Below, one piece after another: positions 15,296-22,742 of a DNA stretch of 22,817 bases. Source of the DNA: a virus. The translations under genes and the position numbers were made by a program. The stretch lies in IMG/VR virus record IMGVR_UViG_3300037485_000555, positions 1-22,817 of that record; one strand, written 5' to 3'. Under the pieces are notes generated by a model. It was given only the letters and a program-made list of their open reading frames with translations, did no database searches and had not been told where the DNA came from. Position 1 is the stretch's first letter. Each line of letters begins with the position of its first letter.

Positions 15296-15324
15296 ATGCT
15301 ACATCATTTTCAAAGAACAGTCAA
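15296..15324 (-). promoter_or_regulatory. Sigma70-type promoter before the homing endonuclease
   Basis: On the minus strand TTGACT (15319-15324) is followed by 17 bases and TAGCAT (15296-15301), a good -35 and a moderate -10 element. The expected transcript would begin about 15 bases before the endonuclease ATG and just before its ribosome binding site. It lies in the short spacer after the capsid gene. It is the only strong promoter-like sequence I noticed inside the operon. Confidence 0.5.
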
Positions 15325-15341
15325 CCACTTACTATTCAACG

Positions 15342-16241
15342 TTAGGATACGGCATTACCATATATCCAGGTCCAGGAGCTAAAACCGTAAGTGTAACGGT
15401 TATACACGCTCCATTTACTGATATAGGTATCGAAATCCTTATCCTTGTTGAACTCGGTAGGGATACGATCAAACCACTTCAGGTACATCTTCGCGTACTT
15501 CTCGTCGATCAAGAACCAGTTATTCGTGTCGGTCAAATAATCCCACACGACAACCTTGTACCCCAGCGACTTGATAAAGTTAATATCATTGTTCGCTGTG
15601 GTAGGTTTCTTTTCCGACTGAGTGATCTCGTAGGCGATCTGTTCCAGCTCAGGCGGGACTAAAAGCAGAGTCCCTCTAGCCGTAATTAGATTATCTTTCT
15701 CATCCACGAAGTCCCTCATCGCCAACCTTGCGGTAGCGAGTGAAGTCGCTGACAACGCTGCCGTACCCGTATTGGACTGCGTAGTAGCAGTACCAACGTA
15801 GCTATGAGCAGACGCGCAAAGAGCATACGTATCCCCGCCAGCAAACACGCTCGTGTTGAACGCGCTGTTGAATACGGAGGCACCATGCTTCTCACGAGTA
15901 CGCTTAGCCGAAACAGCCAGCGCCATCGGACGCTTGTTAATGACCGAATACTGATCGTCATCCACAAGCTTCCTTTCGATCTTCATACCATTTACCCATT
16001 CACGATGGGTATACGAAACCCTATACTGACCATCGAAATCAGTATACGGAATCGTTCCCGTGAACTCGGTCATGTCACCGATCCCACCGATTGCATAATC
16101 GTACTCGACAGCCTTGGAAGATTTCTCCATGCCATACAGAGTATCGATCTGTGAATCAGGAAGAGTATACTCGTCCATGAATATCTTACGGAGTCCTGGG
16201 TCGAGTAGATACCCAAAGTTCTCGCTGATTACCAATCCCAT
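15342..16241 (-). CDS. Major capsid protein, Mu gpT-like (HK97 fold)
   Basis: The product has 299 residues. The N-terminal part (MGLVISENFGYLLDPGLRKI) is followed by the domain pattern TEFTGTIPYTDFDGQYRVSY, HREWVNGMKIERKLVDDDQY, LAVSAKRTREKHGASVFNSA. This is characteristic of the Mu gpT-like family of HK97-fold capsid proteins. The C-terminal half has GTLLLVPPELEQIAYEI and YKVVVWDYLTDTNNWFLID, usual for the P- and A-domain region of these proteins. Length fits an unprocessed capsid protein without a long delta domain. It follows the scaffold and an unrecognised structural gene, as expected for the head module. The start is preceded by a good ribosome binding site. Confidence 0.85.
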   Translation of the reverse strand: MGLVISENFGYLLDPGLRKIFMDEYTLPDSQIDTLYGMEKSSKAVEYDYAIGGIGDMTEFTGTIPYTDFDGQYRVSYTHREWVNGMKIERKLVDDDQYSVINKRPMALAVSAKRTREKHGASVFNSAFNTSVFAGGDTYALCASAHSYVGTATTQSNTGTAALSATSLATARLAMRDFVDEKDNLITARGTLLLVPPELEQIAYEITQSEKKPTTANNDINFIKSLGYKVVVWDYLTDTNNWFLIDEKYAKMYLKWFDRIPTEFNKDKDFDTYISKWSVYNRYTYGFSSWTWIYGNAVS

Positions 16242-16262
16242 TTCAATTCTCCTTGTTTACGA

Positions 16263-17060
16263 TTACGTAATGACTCGCGTTCCGACCACACCACCCGTTG
16301 CCAGGAGATGTTCAGGGAAGAACAGGTCAACGTAGAATTCAGGGTCCTCGTCCTTGTAGTTATAGCCAGAATGCTTGGCGCAAACTAAAGGCTCCATCGG
16401 ACGCGTCTTCGACGTGATGAAGTTCTCCAGCGGAATAGCATTACCAGCGTGAGCTGCCGTGCCATACCCAAGAGCATCTCTCCCGTTAGCGTTCAGATCG
16501 AAGCTTCCACCCGCTACGTCTGCCGTATAAGGCGCAGGCATAACAAAGAAAGTATCGACAGCGGCTAACGTGTCTTTCATGTTGTCGTCATAATCAGTAG
16601 CCGCAGTAATTGTCGCAGTCGTGCCTGAAGCACCGATCTGGAACAGGTTACCGAAACCACCAACAGACGAACCACCATCGGTGACATAAGCCCAACCGCG
16701 TTCATGATCCGTGACCATAGTCTGAGTCAGAATCTTCGGGGTTGTGGTCGTAGTGACAACCGTCGTCGGATTATAAAGCGCTTTGTAGACCATGAACGGA
16801 TTGATAAGCAGTTTCCCGTACTTATCCACACCCGTCGCAACCACGCTCAAAAGCTGAGCAGCAGTCAGATCTTCCATGAGCAGCCCCATAATGTTATCGA
16901 GGATAGTCACCCTAGCAAGAACCGCGCAACCATTCGCAGCCGCAGTGCCAGTAATACCTGCCGCCATAAGGGTTCCTCTGGTCCGTGCCGTGCCCGCGTC
17001 ATACACGCGCGTATCGCGAATAATCGGTTCCGCTCCCGTCAAATCATAAGACATCTTCAT
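16263..17060 (-). CDS. Unrecognised head-region structural protein
   Basis: The product has 265 residues, starting MKMSYDLTGAEPIIRDTRVY. It has a glycine/alanine/threonine-rich N-terminal half (GTLMAAGITGTAAANGCAV), a mid part with YGKLLINPFMVYKALYNP and a beta-rich C-terminal half (GWAYVTDGGSSVGGFGNLFQ, DTFFVMPAPYTADVAGGSFD) ending in FYVDLFFPEHLLATGG. I recognise no family. Its place directly before the capsid gene and after the scaffold suggests a decoration, head-fibre or minor capsid protein. Its ATG overlaps the stop of the zinc-ribbon gene (ATGA), so expression is coupled. Confidence 0.75.
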   Translation of the reverse strand: MKMSYDLTGAEPIIRDTRVYDAGTARTRGTLMAAGITGTAAANGCAVLARVTILDNIMGLLMEDLTAAQLLSVVATGVDKYGKLLINPFMVYKALYNPTTVVTTTTTPKILTQTMVTDHERGWAYVTDGGSSVGGFGNLFQIGASGTTATITAATDYDDNMKDTLAAVDTFFVMPAPYTADVAGGSFDLNANGRDALGYGTAAHAGNAIPLENFITSKTRPMEPLVCAKHSGYNYKDEDPEFYVDLFFPEHLLATGGVVGTRVIT

Positions 17061-17359
17061 TGTGAATCTCCTTGGTTTTGTTTCTCCAGGGTTGCCTTAA
17101 ACGTTTTGTCGGTAGCAACTCTTCGGTTGAACATATCGACAATTCCGCTAAATTTACCCTTTTTGAAAGGTGCATACGGATGAATGAGATGATCCCTGCC
17201 AGTTTCATAAGAGAACGGAAGACCGCACTTCCTACAACGATACCGCAGTCTATAAGGTCCTAAGTTCTCCACGTAACGAATGGCCTGACTATCACAAACA
17301 GGGCAGCTAAGACTGCCCCCAAATGCCCCTCGATTCATACCCTTTTGGAAGATGCCCAT
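17057..17359 (-). CDS. Small zinc-ribbon protein in the head module
   Basis: The product has 100 residues with two CxxC knuckles, CPVC at 19-22 and CRKC at 42-45, separated by about 19 residues; this is a zinc ribbon. The N-terminus is basic (FQKGMNRGAFGG) and the C-terminus is charged and helical (DMFNRRVATDKTFKATLEKQ). GAGG lies just before the ATG. It sits between the scaffold and an unrecognised structural gene and is not obviously homologous to the two zinc-ribbon proteins at 6529-7130 outside the knuckles. Function is unknown; it might bind DNA or head proteins during assembly. Confidence 0.75.
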   Translation of the reverse strand: MGIFQKGMNRGAFGGSLSCPVCDSQAIRYVENLGPYRLRYRCRKCGLPFSYETGRDHLIHPYAPFKKGKFSGIVDMFNRRVATDKTFKATLEKQNQGDSQ

Positions 17360-17367
17360 AGAGTCCT

Positions 17368-18066
17368 CTACTTAATGAACTTCATGTACTCTACCTCTGA
17401 AATTCCCATAGCAGCAGCAGCTGTACGTTGTTCATCTGAAAGCGACTTGCCCTGAGTGGCTCCTCCACCAGAACTACCGCCTGCGGTCATAGTTGTGAAC
17501 TCAGCACTGGTCATCTTCTTTAATCTCGCTTCAACCTCGGACTTGATAATGTCTTCAGTCTTCTGTCCCTTGACCATATAGTAAGCGGCGTCAACAACAC
17601 CAGGCTTGTTTCTCTGCTCAACAGGGATACCCCTAAGATAACGTCTGACTTCTCCTTGGTAAGAACCAAAGTCATTGTATCTCCTAGAAGCACCTTCCAG
17701 CTGTGCATCAACCTCTGCCTCTACCCGATCCCGCCAATTAATAGCCATCATCAATTCTGCTTGCATGGCTTTGCGAGGGTCTTCTCGCCATAACTCATCA
17801 AGCTCAGCCCTATTATCTCTAGGTGCTGGAGCTTCAAAATTGGTAGCGGGAGCGGGTTGGTGTTGTGGGCCACTTGCTAAAGAAGCGACAGTAGCTTTCA
17901 ACGCTTCAAGTTCCGCTTGAAGTGCCTGTCTCGATTCCCGTTCTTTTAACAGTTCAGGAAGCGGTACAGTATGCCCAGCATTCGTTGCTGGTGACGAAGC
18001 ACTGTTATTAGGAGAAGTGGCTCCTGCCCCTGCCGAAGGGCTCGGTACGGCATTCGGATCTGTCAT
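17368..18066 (-). CDS. Capsid scaffold-like protein
   Basis: The product has 232 residues. The N-terminal 35 residues are low-complexity (S/A/G/N/P-rich). A long charged helical part follows, with coiled-coil character (ELLKERESRQALQAELEALK). The middle has ELDELWREDPRKAMQAELMM, and the C-terminus ends with LSDEQRTAAAAMGISEVEYM. This small helix-turn-helix end is typical of phage scaffold proteins, where it contacts the capsid subunit. Length, composition and place upstream of the capsid gene fit. The ATG has AGGAG upstream. No protease domain is fused to it. Confidence 0.8.
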   Translation of the reverse strand: MTDPNAVPSPSAGAGATSPNNSASSPATNAGHTVPLPELLKERESRQALQAELEALKATVASLASGPQHQPAPATNFEAPAPRDNRAELDELWREDPRKAMQAELMMAINWRDRVEAEVDAQLEGASRRYNDFGSYQGEVRRYLRGIPVEQRNKPGVVDAAYYMVKGQKTEDIIKSEVEARLKKMTSAEFTTMTAGGSSGGGATQGKSLSDEQRTAAAAMGISEVEYMKFIK

Positions 18067-18111
18067 TGCTGACTCCTTGTTATCGCACTGATACGCCAGT
18101 ACGCAGCGAAG

Positions 18112-18125
18112 CGGGCGTTAGCCCG
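18112..18125 (-). promoter_or_regulatory. Short GC-rich intergenic hairpin
   Basis: CGGGC-TAAC-GCCCG on the transcript gives a perfect 5 bp stem with a 4-base loop in the 63-base spacer between the HExxH protein gene and the scaffold gene. No U-tract follows. It may influence mRNA stability, but such a short stem could also be chance. Confidence 0.35.
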
Positions 18126-18129
18126 AAAC

Positions 18130-18720
18130 TTATCCATTCAAACCTTTCCTTGCACCTGAATTATAAAGATTGTCTATGTAAGACATCTCAGCATCTATAG
18201 CTGGCTGCTCTCTTGAATACCAAGGAGCCTTACCAATAAAACCCTTATTTCCACGTGGATCATTATTTAGTCTAGGGTCATACCAGTGGGCCATCTCATG
18301 TTCCATGATACCTTTTATAGCTCTAGGAGAATCAGGCATAGTGTTGAGAGGCTGTCTTTTAGAAGTATCGGTTGAGAACAAGTTAGCATCAATATCTCCA
18401 GATTGAAACGGATCAGAAGCCCAGTTCACGGCTTGAGTTCCATAATCAAACTTATCACCAAATAAACCAACAGGCTTATCACTTGGTTTTCTATAAAGAT
18501 CAAACGCATCAAAAGAGTTTACGTAATTTGCTATCTTCTTTGCTGGCATCATATACTGAGGCAAAGCATAGTCCTTAGATATGGTATCGAACAATCCAGT
18601 ATTTTCACTGTTTGATTCCAGCCACTGCTGTTTAAGATTGTTATATTTTAAACCAGTAGACTTCCACCAAGGGTTCTCTCTATCATGGAACTCCATAGAA
18701 GCCTGCCAAGGAGCGTACAT
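18130..18720 (-). CDS. Putative zinc metallopeptidase (HExxH) in the head module
   Basis: The product has 196 residues. The motif GIMEHEMAHWYDPRL contains HEMAH (141-145), a perfect HExxH zinc-binding and catalytic motif in a helical context. About 25 to 33 residues downstream WYSREQPAIDAEMSYIDNLY offers E171 or E178 as the third ligand, the gluzincin layout. The N-terminal 120 residues are aromatic- and Asp-rich and unrecognised. The gene sits between the portal region and the scaffold, where phages often encode the prohead protease, yet no serine prohead protease is present in the window. A maturation protease, a virion-carried protease or an inactive relative are all possible. Its ATG overlaps the previous stop (TAATG). 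Confidence 0.7.
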   Translation of the reverse strand: MYAPWQASMEFHDRENPWWKSTGLKYNNLKQQWLESNSENTGLFDTISKDYALPQYMMPAKKIANYVNSFDAFDLYRKPSDKPVGLFGDKFDYGTQAVNWASDPFQSGDIDANLFSTDTSKRQPLNTMPDSPRAIKGIMEHEMAHWYDPRLNNDPRGNKGFIGKAPWYSREQPAIDAEMSYIDNLYNSGARKGLNG

Positions 18721-18923
18721 TATTCCTCCCGATCTATAACATCTTGAGGTAGTGTTAATAGTTCCCTATACGTAGCTATCTTAGCTTGGATCAAAGTCAT
18801 TGGAGTACCTTGTGGGCAATCTTCTAACTTTGTCCTAAGCTTCTCTATACGATCTCTTATCTCATCGCACAGCATAGAGAATAGAACTGATTGTTTTAAT
18901 TCCTTAGCCTGTTCTATTGTCAT
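18720..18923 (-). CDS. Small helical protein after the portal
   Basis: The product has 67 residues, mostly charged helix (EQAKELKQSVLFSMLCDEIR, DRIEKLRTKLEDCP) followed by a second helix (MTLIQAKIATYRELLTLPQD); it looks like a helical hairpin or coiled coil. It overlaps the portal stop (ATGA at 18920-18923) and the next gene (TAATG). Similar small helical proteins follow the portal in many phages, sometimes as head-completion or assembly factors. No specific function can be assigned. Confidence 0.75.
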   Translation of the reverse strand: MTIEQAKELKQSVLFSMLCDEIRDRIEKLRTKLEDCPQGTPMTLIQAKIATYRELLTLPQDVIDREE

Positions 18924-20665
18924 TGTGGGGGCGCTCCTAAGACTTCCTCTGCTATCTGGTCTTCAGATGCGCCTTCTTTCATTCGACGCATAATCATATT
19001 CTGTTGTTCAGAAGTAAGCCCACCTCCCGATGCGCTTGCACCAGGAGGCGCTTGGGGGACAAGAAGCTTCTGAGAGTCTTTGAATCCCATAAGCTCGGCA
19101 ATACGTTTATTAATCTCCGCACGATTAATCGTTGGATCATTTACAGTTACTTCTTTAAATCTAAGTAATTGTCCAACCTGAGTCTCCTTGTTTACAGTTT
19201 CTGATAATCCCGTAGGTATAAAGTAAACCTTAGCCTGTATGTCTTCTGGTGTTATACGTACTGGTTTAGACTCTCCGTTTTCCCCAGTAACCTGTACCCA
19301 CTCATCAGCAGACATAAACTGATTTAGATTGGAGAAAAAGAACATCGCTGTAGCCTGAATGAAGTCCGTTTCGAGTTTTCTAAGCACTGGACGAAATCGC
19401 ATTCCAGCGGCCCCTTGAAGCAACTGTATGCCCATCGCCGTCCTGTGTTGATCCCCAACCTGATCAGAGGGCATGAGCTGTACGGTAGCTCCCGTGACTT
19501 CTCGAAAATCTGCCTTAGCTTTCTCCTCTTCAACGTATGAACTTTGGGTGACATCTGGAGTCTCCATCCAACGTATAGAATTCACAGTGTCTGACACCTT
19601 ACGCCATAATCCAGGCGTAGACTGCTGGAGTTTCTTAACGTTTATAAGAGGGTCATTTCCATTATAGAAACCCTGTTTGTTCATTACTAGGTCTACGTTG
19701 TCTAAGCGTTGGTTAACTATTTTATTAACGCGCTCCTGACTTGCTAGACCTACTTTGCCGACTCCAACACCAAACCATGAAGGCTTTGCGTCTATGAAGA
19801 ACTTCATTCTGACAAACGGTTCTTTTTGATGGTTGTATGGATTCGGAACGCATCTAATCTTAATTTTACGGTTAATAACCATGATCTGATAAGGAACTGC
19901 TTTGCGAGTAACCTGCTTCTCTTCCAACGTTATCTCATCATCAAACGGACCCCAGTACGTTAATAGCTCGTACACTTCTCCCTTGCGAGGTTGATAATGG
20001 CTAACTCCAGCAATCGTACTGTTTGTTATGTCAGATTTGATAGCTTCGTCCATATTCTCGAACTTAAAGAACGGATTCTCTACCATCGACTTAAACGTCT
20101 CAGCGTCCATAAACTGACGACGGATCAAAGGCTTGTTATCTCCAACCTCCAACTTATCTGGGTGCGGAAAGAGTTCGAACAAATCAACGTGTTTAAAATC
20201 AGGTCTTGATTCAATAATTGTGTAGTATCTCTTTCCTTCAGAATCCATCTGCCAACCGCGTTTAACTAACCATCCTCCAGCGTAGCAGTATCCAGTTCCG
20301 AATAACGTGTTCTGAGTAAGACTTGGAAAAGACTCGCTCTGTACTTCAGCGACACGAAATACGTGCTGAAGCAAATGTTTTATCTTAGATCCCTGTTCAG
20401 GATCAGAATCACCTTCGACTTGAACATCTATAGGAGCTTCATTCGAAAACAAAGCCGTAACGATTCTGGGAGTAAGAGTCTGCTCGCCTTCAAAGGTTAA
20501 GGGTACGTGTACGTTGTTAGACCAATCTAATTCTTTCTTAGGAGGTATGCCTATCCAGTTATCGTATATCTTCTCCATCTCTTTGAAATGATCAGCCCAG
20601 TGAGCCTCGTACCTTTCAAACTCGCTTACTACGTACTTTACTATCTTGCTATCTCTGTCTTCCAT
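18920..20665 (-). CDS. Portal protein
   Basis: The product has 581 residues. The N-terminus is helical and charged (KIVKYVVSEFERYEAHWADH, KEMEKIYDNWIGIPP), followed by WSNNVHVPLTFEGEQTLTPR and the portal-like stretch LTQNTLFGTGYCYAGGWLVK. The central region has MKFFIDAKPSWFGVGVGKVG, then QERVNKIVNQRLDNVDLVMN, typical of the stem and clip region in P22-like portals. The C-terminal part is helical and ends with a Q/E/P/G-rich tail (LTSEQQNMIMRRMKEGASED). The gene follows the large terminase with a TAATG overlap, the standard order. It would form the 12-subunit DNA entry ring at one head vertex. Confidence 0.85.
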   Translation of the reverse strand: MEDRDSKIVKYVVSEFERYEAHWADHFKEMEKIYDNWIGIPPKKELDWSNNVHVPLTFEGEQTLTPRIVTALFSNEAPIDVQVEGDSDPEQGSKIKHLLQHVFRVAEVQSESFPSLTQNTLFGTGYCYAGGWLVKRGWQMDSEGKRYYTIIESRPDFKHVDLFELFPHPDKLEVGDNKPLIRRQFMDAETFKSMVENPFFKFENMDEAIKSDITNSTIAGVSHYQPRKGEVYELLTYWGPFDDEITLEEKQVTRKAVPYQIMVINRKIKIRCVPNPYNHQKEPFVRMKFFIDAKPSWFGVGVGKVGLASQERVNKIVNQRLDNVDLVMNKQGFYNGNDPLINVKKLQQSTPGLWRKVSDTVNSIRWMETPDVTQSSYVEEEKAKADFREVTGATVQLMPSDQVGDQHRTAMGIQLLQGAAGMRFRPVLRKLETDFIQATAMFFFSNLNQFMSADEWVQVTGENGESKPVRITPEDIQAKVYFIPTGLSETVNKETQVGQLLRFKEVTVNDPTINRAEINKRIAELMGFKDSQKLLVPQAPPGASASGGGLTSEQQNMIMRRMKEGASEDQIAEEVLGAPPQ

Positions 20666-22242
20666 TATTCGTCCTGCCTTTCAACGAGTGTGTGGTACGC
20701 ACTTTCTTTGACGCTGATTGTTTGCTTTGTGGGATACTTGACGTAGGTTCCTGTGTAGACAACTTCTTCTTCATCGTCGTTACCAGAGACATCGTAATAC
20801 CTAGGACCAGAATTATATATATAGCGTAGGCAATCCATGAAGTCATCGTCACGTTTGTTCACCCTTTCCAACAGCGGGTTCTCGTCAGGGTTATGCTTCC
20901 TGTCGGCCCACATGTAGTGTTCGAATTCGTATATAGTCTTAACGCACGTGTTGAATATTTTGAGGCGGGGAACTTCAGTTTTAAGGAGAGCTGAGTACTG
21001 TGGACGCAATGCTTCCAACACTCGGTTGTAACCGAGGTCGAAGTCGTTGTTTGCTCGCTGACAGTATATGCCGTATTTAGCCAGTTCCTTTCTGAAGTTC
21101 ATCCCGCCAAATAAGTTATTATCCTTATCCATTGCTGGATCGATGAATCGCTGGTGAGCGATCAGTTCCGCTTCGTTTGAATTAATCATATGACTCATCT
21201 GGACTGCGTCACCAGCGAAAGATAATTCATCGTATACATAATGGTTGTCATGCTCGTCTACACAGAGCCAAAGCACTGCTGTTGGTTTCCTCGGGTGAGG
21301 ATCGATACACATGTATCGGGGCCAGTTGGGTTTTATTTTGAACGGTTCAATTACGTGGATACGAGGATCGAAGGAAGGATAGACCCGACCAATCAAGTGC
21401 ATAAAGGCTCCGTGCATACGAGCCAACTTCTCATCCGAATTAAGCTTACTCTCGAACTCGTCTATGTTCTCTTGAGTGAGAGCGCCTAGTTTTCTTCCAC
21501 TACTATCAATGCGTTTTAGGTTATCAGTCATATCCATAGTCACGACAAAAACTTTAGTCCCGTCATGTTTTTTAAAGATCTCGTCATAGATCCAAGGAGT
21601 TTTAAGTGGCGTGAGGGTAAGCCATATTCTTCCTCCTGAATCAACCATACCTCTAGCAGTTGAGATATACCTATCTCTTGGAGGAGGCTCGTCAAACCAA
21701 GCAATGTCACCTTTCCATCCTTCGTAGTTTTTAACTTCTTGTTCGCATGATAGGATATCGAAAGACGACCCGTTCTTAAGTGCCCATTTAACGTATATAC
21801 CAATAGCGTTACGGGTTTTCTTGGCGACAATACTTTGGTCAAGCCACTCATCCAGGAAAGGGATGATAACGCCTCCAACGGCATTTGTGAAATCATTGGC
21901 TATGATCCTTCCCTTAACAGGACGGTTAAAACGCATGGACTGAGGATACCAATCAGGATAGCAACCAGTAATATGCCAGACAAACTCAAGCCCACCTGCG
22001 GTTGTCTTGCCACTACGGTTACCTCCAAATATTGCTCTAGTCCTCGCTAGACTCAGATGGAATGCTTCCTGCTTCGGATTCGGGCAGTACTGAGTCGCCT
22101 TTATTCTTTTTCTTAGGCTTGCCTCTTCTTTCAGGAGGCAGAGGTATCTTAATTGATCCTCTTGCTTCAGTGCCTTGAATTGATCCTCGGTCAGGTGCAA
22201 ACGTTCCATCTCCCGCAAGAGCGCTAAGTCGTTTAAACTCAT
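20665..22242 (-). CDS. terL: Terminase large subunit (packaging ATPase-nuclease)
   Basis: The product has 525 residues from the ATG at 22240-22242, which has AGAGGA eight bases upstream; another ATG three codons upstream has no spacing for that site. Walker A is GGNRSGKT at about 73-80, Walker B is IAWFDEP at about 180-186, and a coupling motif LTLTPLKTPW follows. The nuclease domain starts with CIDPHPRKPTAVLW (Asp at about 314) and ends with the acidic DDDFMDCLRY. The order and length are normal for a phage motor that packages and cuts DNA. About 206 bases of its 5' end overlap the small-terminase gene in another frame. The gene ends with a TAATG overlap with the portal gene. Confidence 0.92.
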   Translation of the reverse strand: MSLNDLALLREMERLHLTEDQFKALKQEDQLRYLCLLKEEASLRKRIKATQYCPNPKQEAFHLSLARTRAIFGGNRSGKTTAGGLEFVWHITGCYPDWYPQSMRFNRPVKGRIIANDFTNAVGGVIIPFLDEWLDQSIVAKKTRNAIGIYVKWALKNGSSFDILSCEQEVKNYEGWKGDIAWFDEPPPRDRYISTARGMVDSGGRIWLTLTPLKTPWIYDEIFKKHDGTKVFVVTMDMTDNLKRIDSSGRKLGALTQENIDEFESKLNSDEKLARMHGAFMHLIGRVYPSFDPRIHVIEPFKIKPNWPRYMCIDPHPRKPTAVLWLCVDEHDNHYVYDELSFAGDAVQMSHMINSNEAELIAHQRFIDPAMDKDNNLFGGMNFRKELAKYGIYCQRANNDFDLGYNRVLEALRPQYSALLKTEVPRLKIFNTCVKTIYEFEHYMWADRKHNPDENPLLERVNKRDDDFMDCLRYIYNSGPRYYDVSGNDDEEEVVYTGTYVKYPTKQTISVKESAYHTLVERQDE

Positions 22243-22633
22243 GCACCACATCCTCTGGCGTTTGGAACTGCATGTTGTATATCTGTGTTATATCAACACG
22301 CTGAGGCGGTTCTTTAAGCGCCTTTACTATATCTATCACGTGATCCAACGTATCCTGGGATAAGGGAGGGCGTAACTTGTCAACCCACTCTCTTAACCTC
22401 TTAGAAAGACGAAGGCGGATTTGACTAAGATTCTCGTTAGTCTCCTCCGCCATGTTCTTCTTTAATTTCTTAAGAGTCTCAGAAAATTCAACAGCGAACT
22501 TACCAGCAGTCACATCACCGTTTATCCAACGGTACAGAGTAGTAGTATTAATACCTACACTAACAGCTACGTCTTTTACCGTGTGACCATCCAACAATAG
22601 GTTAAGTGCAGTTAACTGCTTCTGATCTAGCAT
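22037..22633 (-). CDS. terS: Terminase small subunit-like DNA-binding protein
   Basis: The product has 198 residues. Residues about 8-35 form a helix-turn-helix (LLDGHTVKDVAVSVGINTTT, LYRWINGD) like the DNA-recognition domain of small terminases. A long helical part follows (KFAVEFSETLKKLKKNMAEE, LRLSKRLREWVDKLRPPL), suited to oligomerisation. The C-terminal 45 residues are basic then acidic and disordered (PERRGKPKKKNK), and they are encoded in the stretch shared with the large terminase. The ATG has AGGGGG seven bases upstream. Its place as first gene before the large terminase supports the call. Confidence 0.8.
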   Translation of the reverse strand: MLDQKQLTALNLLLDGHTVKDVAVSVGINTTTLYRWINGDVTAGKFAVEFSETLKKLKKNMAEETNENLSQIRLRLSKRLREWVDKLRPPLSQDTLDHVIDIVKALKEPPQRVDITQIYNMQFQTPEDVVHEFKRLSALAGDGTFAPDRGSIQGTEARGSIKIPLPPERRGKPKKKNKGDSVLPESEAGSIPSESSED

Positions 22634-22647
22634 CCATTTCCCCCTAT

Positions 22648-22683
22648 AAAAGAAAAAGGAAACCCATAAGAATATAGGTTTCC
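22648..22683 (-). terminator. Factor-independent terminator directly upstream of terS
   Basis: On the minus-strand transcript GGAAACCUAUA-UUCU-UAUGGGUUUCC forms an 11 bp stem (22658-22683) with one U-G pair, followed at once by UUUUUCUUUU (22648-22657). Read on the plus strand there is no U-tract, so the signal acts toward terS. It lies only 15 bases from the terS ATG and 10 bases from the likely transcription start of the promoter beside it. Confidence 0.8.
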
Positions 22684-22699
22684 CAATTCGTCAATACAG

Positions 22700-22728
22700 A
22701 ATATAACATATTAATCGACAAAATACAA
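22700..22728 (-). promoter_or_regulatory. Sigma70-type extended -10 promoter for the late operon
   Basis: On the minus strand TTGTAT (22723-22728), a 17-base spacer and TATATT (22700-22705) preceded by TGT form a weak -35 with a good extended -10. Transcription should begin near 22693, about 10 bases before the terminator hairpin. A second possible -35, TTGACG at 22689-22694, has only a poor -10 (TCTTAT) inside the hairpin. This is the only promoter candidate seen before the operon within the window. Confidence 0.55.
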
Positions 22729-22742
22729 ATATATTTTAAAAA

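Noticed and set aside
14790-15341. A group I intron or intein around the homing-endonuclease gene.
   Set aside because: The capsid gene ends with a normal stop before it and the next gene begins with its own ribosome binding site and ATG. I saw no intron core elements and no split coding sequence.
20649-20852. A 67-codon minus-strand frame inside the end of the large terminase, with a hydrophobic start and a Lys-rich tail like a tiny membrane protein.
   Set aside because: It lies in an alternate frame over the conserved DDDFMDCLRY end of the terminase and I see no convincing ribosome binding site; the hydrophobic run probably follows from the codons of the overlapping gene.
22658-22683. The same hairpin as a terminator for plus-strand transcription.
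   Set aside because: Read on the plus strand it is not followed by a run of T, so it should act only on minus-strand transcripts.
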